From NCBI GenBank assembly GCA_947446685.1, contig CANFIC010000003.1:1-42498 (forward strand): a DNA stretch of 42,498 nucleotides, in the 5' to 3' direction. Position numbers and translations under genes: made by a program. Source of the stretch: Burkholderiales bacterium (GTDB lineage: Bacteria > Pseudomonadota > Gammaproteobacteria > Burkholderiales > Burkholderiaceae_C). This document shows, piece after piece, positions 38,962 through 42,498 of the stretch (the first letter of the stretch is position 1; the number at the start of each line of letters is the position of its first letter). The notes under the pieces are model-generated. The model did not search any database. It was not told the DNA's origin and saw only the letters and a program-made list of their open reading frames with translations.

Positions 38962-38986
38962 TTTCGAATTAATAGTAAACTCGAAA
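38962..38986. promoter_or_regulatory. TTTCGA-N13-TCGAAA repeat upstream of HTH/PIN pair 1
   Basis: A 6-base inverted repeat in an AT-rich stretch 26 bases before the HTH gene. This is the most AT-rich interval in the area and the likely promoter/operator of the first pair. Confidence 0.4.
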
Positions 38987-39011
38987 CACTAAACGAAAAA
39001 TAGGTTGAAAG

Positions 39012-39548
39012 ATGCAGCCCACACTTGAACAAAAAACGCGCCAGGGTTCGCCGTCAAGCAGGGTGGATATGCTCGGCGAAGTGGCGAAGCTGCTCGCCGA
39101 AAATATTCCCGCGGGGGAGGCGGTGGACAAGCTTGCGTTGACCAAGGCCCTGCACGACGTGCTCGACGCTCGCGATGACCGCGGGCGTGCCGCCAGAAGA
39201 CAAATCCAGATGCACATCTTGGAGGTCAACGAGCGTCTCGCGTATGGGAATATGTCCGAGCCGCAGGACCGCCTGCTGTCCACGGAGGAGGCTGCTCAGA
39301 TGATGAAGAAGAGCCGCCCGCATGTCGCGATGCTCATTGATGCGGGCGAGCTCGAAGGCACTTCGACGACGCCCAAGGGCCATCGGCGAGTGCCCGAGTC
39401 CTCCGTTCGAGCATGGTTGAGCAAGCGTGAAAAGGCCGCCCAGCCTGGCTCGGCTGACTACAAGGGAGCTGCAAGAGATGCGGGCATGTACGCTATCGCG
39501 GAAGGGGCGTACACCAAAGCCGGCGCGTCGGGCCGCGGCCGTGACTGA
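39012..39548 (+). CDS. Excisionase-like HTH protein, putative antitoxin of PIN pair 1
   Basis: A 178-residue protein. Residues about 88-138 form an excisionase/MerR-like helix-turn-helix (LSTEEAAQMMKKSRPHVAML, then GHRRVPESSVRAWLSK). The N-terminal 85 residues are helical and charged (VDMLGEVAKLLAE, LALTKALHDVLDARDD) and may dimerise. The C-terminal 35 residues (DAGMYAIAEGAYTK) could bind the toxin. It overlaps the PIN gene by 8 bases, so this is a two-gene operon. The antitoxin role is inferred from the arrangement and from the parallel pair downstream. Confidence 0.82.
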   Translation: MQPTLEQKTRQGSPSSRVDMLGEVAKLLAENIPAGEAVDKLALTKALHDVLDARDDRGRAARRQIQMHILEVNERLAYGNMSEPQDRLLSTEEAAQMMKKSRPHVAMLIDAGELEGTSTTPKGHRRVPESSVRAWLSKREKAAQPGSADYKGAARDAGMYAIAEGAYTKAGASGRGRD

Positions 39549-40248
39549 CCACCCGCTGTCTCCCGGCGGGTCCACCTACGCAATCTTGGACGCGAACGCT
39601 CTTCTGCCGCCCAGACTCTCTGACGTTTTGTTCGATCTTCGCAGCCTGTATCTACCCCGCTGGACGGTCGACATCGAAAAGGAGTTTTTGCGAAATTGGG
39701 CAAAGGTGGTTAAAAAACTCATAGGCGACGAACTGAGCGCTTACAAGGCAGCCTCCCCGCACCCAGCTGACGAACGCAAGCCTGAAGACAGATTGAACGC
39801 CTACCGCAATGCCGTGGGTGACGAATACAGGCTAGCCGGTTACGGCGCCCCGCACATTGCCCTACAAGTTCCGTCTGCGGTGAACAAGGGCGACATCCAC
39901 GTCGCCCAAGCGGCGATATTGATGCGCCATCTCCTGGTTTCCGAGGGCGTCACTTCCGATAAAGTCTTTCTGATTTCTAGCAACGTCAAACACCTGGCGG
40001 CTGCAGACATGGGACAGTTGGGCATCGAAGTCATCAGCCCCGGCGCCTTTCTCGATCTGCTGGTGCAAGCAGCTCCGGTTAGGCTCACCGCAGCTTTAGA
40101 TAAAACCGTTTCCGACTTGGCCAAACCGCCCTACACCAAGAGCGACCTATTGGGCGCTTTGACCTTGCATGGAGCTAGGTCCACCGCCGCGCATTTGCGC
40201 AATGCCTGGGGTGTTCAACTACCCCTCAGCAGGGATCGGCAGCCGTAG
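39541..40248 (+). CDS. PIN-domain ribonuclease, putative toxin of pair 1
   Basis: A 235-residue protein from GTG 39541, a start set by overlap with the HTH gene (the frame is open further upstream). PIN acidic residues are visible: Asp17 in AILDANALLPP, Glu in DIEKEFLRNW, Asp in NKGDIHVAQAAI, and the late Asn/His turn LISSNVKHLAA. PIN toxins are Mg-dependent RNases. It is considerably longer than VapC (about 130 residues): a C-terminal extension of about 65 residues (from VRLTAALDKTV) includes LLGALTLHGARSTAAHLRNA, probably a separate helical domain. Confidence 0.82.
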   Translation: MTDHPLSPGGSTYAILDANALLPPRLSDVLFDLRSLYLPRWTVDIEKEFLRNWAKVVKKLIGDELSAYKAASPHPADERKPEDRLNAYRNAVGDEYRLAGYGAPHIALQVPSAVNKGDIHVAQAAILMRHLLVSEGVTSDKVFLISSNVKHLAAADMGQLGIEVISPGAFLDLLVQAAPVRLTAALDKTVSDLAKPPYTKSDLLGALTLHGARSTAAHLRNAWGVQLPLSRDRQP

Positions 40249-40297
40249 GGAGCCAAAGGGGCCGTCACGGGTCTTGCTTGTCCGAGGAGTCGCCGTT

Positions 40298-40313
40298 GCG
40301 AAATCTTGTTCGC
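40298..40313. promoter_or_regulatory. GCGAA-N6-TTCGC repeat upstream of HTH/PIN pair 2
   Basis: A 5-base inverted repeat with 6-base spacer, 100 bases before the second HTH gene. A TTCGAAA segment and a TTGTTAACAA palindrome are also present in this interval. Weak evidence for an operator. Confidence 0.3.
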
Positions 40314-40412
40314 CAGCAGATTGTTAACAACAACCGATCATCCTAGTCGGCCCAGGCCCGGGCAGCTTCTTCGAAATTTGCGAATTCACGGTGACGATGG
40401 TACGCTATTGCC

Positions 40413-41174
40413 ATGGCCACCGACAAGACAGCCTTCAAAGCATCCACACGAAAGCCCAGGCAGATGGGTGAGATCGCGCCCAGGCTTGGCGGCCCGACTG
40501 CCGGTGGCACATTGGAAAGCACTGTGCTTGCCATGCTCAGTAGCGCTCGAGCCGCCACCCCACTCCAAACGGCACCGGCCATTTCGCGAAGCCGGCCCAA
40601 ATCACCGCCTGCCAAGTCCACAGCGCCGAAAGCGTTTGCCGAGCTTGGCCCAACCATGCCCCCCAAAGGCATCGACCCGGCAAAGCTGGCGACCTTGCAG
40701 TCGTACAGCCGCAAGCTGAACGAAGGCCTTTACAAGCAAGGCTGGATGCAGGTAAGGACGTTGCGGTTCCGACCAAAGGGCGAGAACATCGACCGGAAGT
40801 TTGTGGTCGAGTCATCGCTCGATCCGATGGACAACTCCGCAGTGATCCTGCGTGTGCGTCCTGCGACCGGCGCCGAACTTCCCGAGGCCGGGCCGAAGTA
40901 CCTGACGACGCAGCAGGCGGCAAAAATCCTGAACGTCTCCCGTCCTTATGTCATTGGCCTTGCCGATGACGGCACGCTCAAGGGCGTCATGCGCACGGGC
41001 GCCAACCATCGCCGGATTCCCGAGGCCGAGGTGCTCCGCATGCGGGACGTGATGCACCAGCAGATGCGCCTTGGCATTCAGGAGATCGAGGAGCTCAACG
41101 GTGATCTGCGGCAGCGCGAACTCGACGCGGCCAAACAAGCGGTGACGCGGCGCTGGGTGGCCAAGGCGCCTTAA
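40413..41174 (+). CDS. Excisionase-like HTH protein, putative antitoxin of PIN pair 2
   Basis: A 253-residue protein. The helix-turn-helix at about residues 163-212 (LTTQQAAKILNVSRPYVIGL, then NHRRIPEAEVLRM) is parallel to that of pair 1 (LSTEEAAQMMKKSRPHVAML, GHRRVPESSV). The N-terminal 85 residues are basic, Pro/Ala/Ser-rich and probably disordered; residues about 86-160 form an added domain (ATLQSYSRKLNEGLY, FVVESSLDPMDNSAVILRV) not seen in pair 1. The C-terminus (MRLGIQEIEELNGDLRQREL) may be a coiled helix. The antitoxin role is inferred from the adjacent PIN gene. Confidence 0.8.
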   Translation: MATDKTAFKASTRKPRQMGEIAPRLGGPTAGGTLESTVLAMLSSARAATPLQTAPAISRSRPKSPPAKSTAPKAFAELGPTMPPKGIDPAKLATLQSYSRKLNEGLYKQGWMQVRTLRFRPKGENIDRKFVVESSLDPMDNSAVILRVRPATGAELPEAGPKYLTTQQAAKILNVSRPYVIGLADDGTLKGVMRTGANHRRIPEAEVLRMRDVMHQQMRLGIQEIEELNGDLRQRELDAAKQAVTRRWVAKAP

Positions 41175-41203
41175 GCGGCACGAAAAAATCTGCACCGGCC
41201 AAG

Positions 41204-41866
41204 ATGGCAAGGACAAGAATCCCGGCAAGCTCGACCATCACGACCACGCCTTTGGTGGAGCCAGGAGTTGTGCCCGTCGTCTTTCTCGATGCGAACATCC
41301 TTATCCCCGAATACCTGCGTTCGATATTCCTCGAACTTTACGAAGCCGGGTTCCTGCAAGCGAACTGGTCAGAGGGTTTACTGGCCGAAACCCGGCGCAA
41401 CCTGATCGCCCCCGATGGCAAGTTCAGGCTGGATGCCAATCGCGTGGACCGCATGCTCAACCTCATGCGGAGCCACTTCCCTCAGGCACTGGTACATGGT
41501 TTTGAGAGTCTCGTTCCGCAGTTTGTAGGGCGCACAGACCCCAAGGACGAACATGTCGCCGCTGGCGCGCTCAAACGCAGCAAGGCGGTTTACGGCGGCG
41601 AGCCCGTGGTGCTGGTGACAGCCAACGTCAGCGATCTGCCGCATGCGGCCTTCGCAGGCACCAAGGTTCGTGTGGCACGCCCCGGGCGGTTTCTCACGGA
41701 ACTAGTCAATGCCGAGCCCGGCGTGCCGGCCGTGATTGACAGATTACTCAAACGTTTCACGAAACCGAAAACGACGCGAGTGGACCTGCTGAACATCATG
41801 GTGAATGTGGACTGCAGTGAATTCGCTGAAGCGCTGGCTGCGGCGTGGGGACTGCGGCCTGGTTAG
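41204..41866 (+). CDS. PIN-domain ribonuclease, putative toxin of pair 2
   Basis: A 220-residue PIN protein starting 29 bases after the HTH gene. Acidic residues are visible: Asp29 in VFLDANILIPEYLRS, Glu in LLAETRRNLI, Asp in TDPKDEHVAAGAL and the late Asn/Asp turn VLVTANVSDLP. A C-terminal extension of about 55 residues includes DLLNIMVNVDCSEFAEALAAAWGL, parallel in position to the extension in pair 1 (DLLGALTLHGARSTAAHLRN). The two toxins are therefore paralogues that differ substantially. Substrate unknown. Confidence 0.82.
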   Translation: MARTRIPASSTITTTPLVEPGVVPVVFLDANILIPEYLRSIFLELYEAGFLQANWSEGLLAETRRNLIAPDGKFRLDANRVDRMLNLMRSHFPQALVHGFESLVPQFVGRTDPKDEHVAAGALKRSKAVYGGEPVVLVTANVSDLPHAAFAGTKVRVARPGRFLTELVNAEPGVPAVIDRLLKRFTKPKTTRVDLLNIMVNVDCSEFAEALAAAWGLRPG

Positions 41867-41946
41867 CGCCAGGTCGTGGCAACCAGCGCGTGTCAGCTTC
41901 AAAGGGCGACGGCACCAAATAGCTGGACGCAAGGCCCGGAGTGCAG

Positions 41947-42498
41947 TCAGCTATTGATGTCCAGCACACCGCGGCGGATCTGGTCGCGTTCAAGTGACTC
42001 GAACAAGGCTTTGAAATTGCCCTCACCGAAACCCTCGTCGGCCTTGCGCTGGATGAATTCGAAAAACACCGGGCCGAGCATCGTTTCAGAAAAGATCTGC
42101 AGCAGCAGTCGCTTCTCGCCGCCGCTGGTCGAGCCGTCGAGCAGGATGCCGCGTGCCTGCAAGTCCGCGACCGGCTCGCCATGGCCGGGCAGCCGCGTTT
42201 CCAGGGCCTGGTAATAAAAGTCATTGGGCGCCGTCATCAAGGGCACGCCGGCCATCTGCAAGCTGTCAACGCTGGCCAGCAAATCGTCGGTGAACAGGGC
42301 GATATGCTGGATGCCTTCGCCGTTGAACTTCATCAAGAACTCTTCGATCTGGCCGCTGCCGCGCGCCGATTCCTCGTTCAGCGGAATGCGGATCTTGCCA
42401 TCGGGCGCCGACATCGCGCGCGAGGTCAGGCCGGTATGCTGGCCCTTGATGTCGAAGTAGCGGATCTCGCGGAAATTGAACAGCTTTTCGTAAAAAGC
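41947..42498 (-). CDS. hppD: 4-hydroxyphenylpyruvate dioxygenase (N-terminal part outside window)
   Basis: The frame is open through the right edge, so about 183 C-terminal residues are seen. It converts 4-hydroxyphenylpyruvate to homogentisate in tyrosine breakdown using non-heme Fe(II). Visible are [24 protein letters not shown], the iron-ligand His in [13 protein letters not shown], and [22 protein letters not shown], whose Glu is the third iron ligand, followed by [20 protein letters not shown]. The first iron ligand lies outside the window. The gene ends 80 bases from the second PIN gene, convergently. Confidence 0.94.
   Translation of the reverse strand, partial: AFYEKLFNFREIRYFDIKGQHTGLTSRAMSAPDGKIRIPLNEESARGSGQIEEFLMKFNGEGIQHIALFTDDLLASVDSLQMAGVPLMTAPNDFYYQALETRLPGHGEPVADLQARGILLDGSTSGGEKRLLLQIFSETMLGPVFFEFIQRKADEGFGEGNFKALFESLERDQIRRGVLDINS

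Noticed and set aside
13102-41866. Chromosomal superintegron as explanation for many TA modules
   Set aside because: No attC-like repeats or integrase were seen, genes lie on both strands and long metabolic operons separate the modules.
1-42498. CRISPR arrays, prophage genes, intact transposases, rRNA and tRNA genes
   Set aside because: No regularly spaced repeats, phage structural motifs, DDE transposase motifs or RNA gene signatures were found on reading both strands.

Overview
The window (42.5 kb, GC-rich, roughly 60-65% by eye) looks like a chromosomal segment of a betaproteobacterium, most likely order Burkholderiales. The grounds are base composition, protein style (mmsA, rlpA, nadC, FAH hydrolase, wax ester synthase, hppD) and dense ATGA-coupled gene pairs. 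I recognised no tRNA, rRNA, CRISPR array, phage structural gene, integrase or intact transposase. No genus can be fixed from the sequence alone.

Layout. 1-12.5 kb is mostly ordinary core metabolism: the end of a universal stress protein, an ArgP-like LysR regulator divergent from a DadA-like D-amino acid dehydrogenase, a YegD-type Hsp70, a UPF0149 protein, a LysR regulator divergent from mmsA, rlpA, an FAH-family hydrolase with nadC, then an arginase-ornithine cyclodeaminase operon divergent from an Lrp/AsnC regulator (arginine to ornithine to proline). 14.1-17.2 kb is a zinc-uptake locus: a Zur-like repressor divergent from an ATGA-coupled chain of a 38-residue membrane peptide, znuC, znuB and znuA. 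18.8-25.4 kb carries a large Calx-beta/S8 protease/P-domain/RTX secreted protein, a lipoprotein, a membrane protein and an unusual fusion of an alkylglycerol-monooxygenase-like hydroxylase with a YhhN/TMEM86 lysoplasmalogenase domain. Further on come two alpha/beta hydrolases, a PQQ-type sugar dehydrogenase, a trans-3-hydroxy-L-proline dehydratase with its GntR regulator, a wax ester synthase/DGAT, an MFS transporter and, at the right edge, the C-terminal part of 4-hydroxyphenylpyruvate dioxygenase.

The striking feature is the density of toxin-antitoxin (TA) modules. From 13.1 kb on there are nine: HicAB (13.2 kb), MNT/HEPN (17.2-17.9 kb, the HEPN gene broken by an in-frame stop), a second HicAB (25.4-26.0 kb, with a 59-residue HicA), HipBA (28.0-29.5 kb, with HipB-style operators), XRE/AbiEii-like (29.6-30.8 kb), PemK/MazF-like (32.3-33.0 kb), AbrB/Doc (35.2-35.9 kb), and two tandem excisionase-like-HTH/PIN pairs (39.0-41.9 kb). 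They alternate with metabolic genes. Several lie beside genomic scars: a 170-bp MITE-like element with perfect 20-bp terminal inverted repeats, a second orphan copy of that element end, a 31-bp imperfect direct repeat flanking the MNT/HEPN module, and a duplicated 3' tail of the wax synthase gene. My reading is a chromosome region that repeatedly receives and decays small modules.

The best candidates for under-described biology are the tandem HTH/PIN pairs, the hydroxylase-lysoplasmalogenase fusion, the membrane peptide coupled to znuC, and a possible small RNA ending at an orphan terminator near 5.29 kb.
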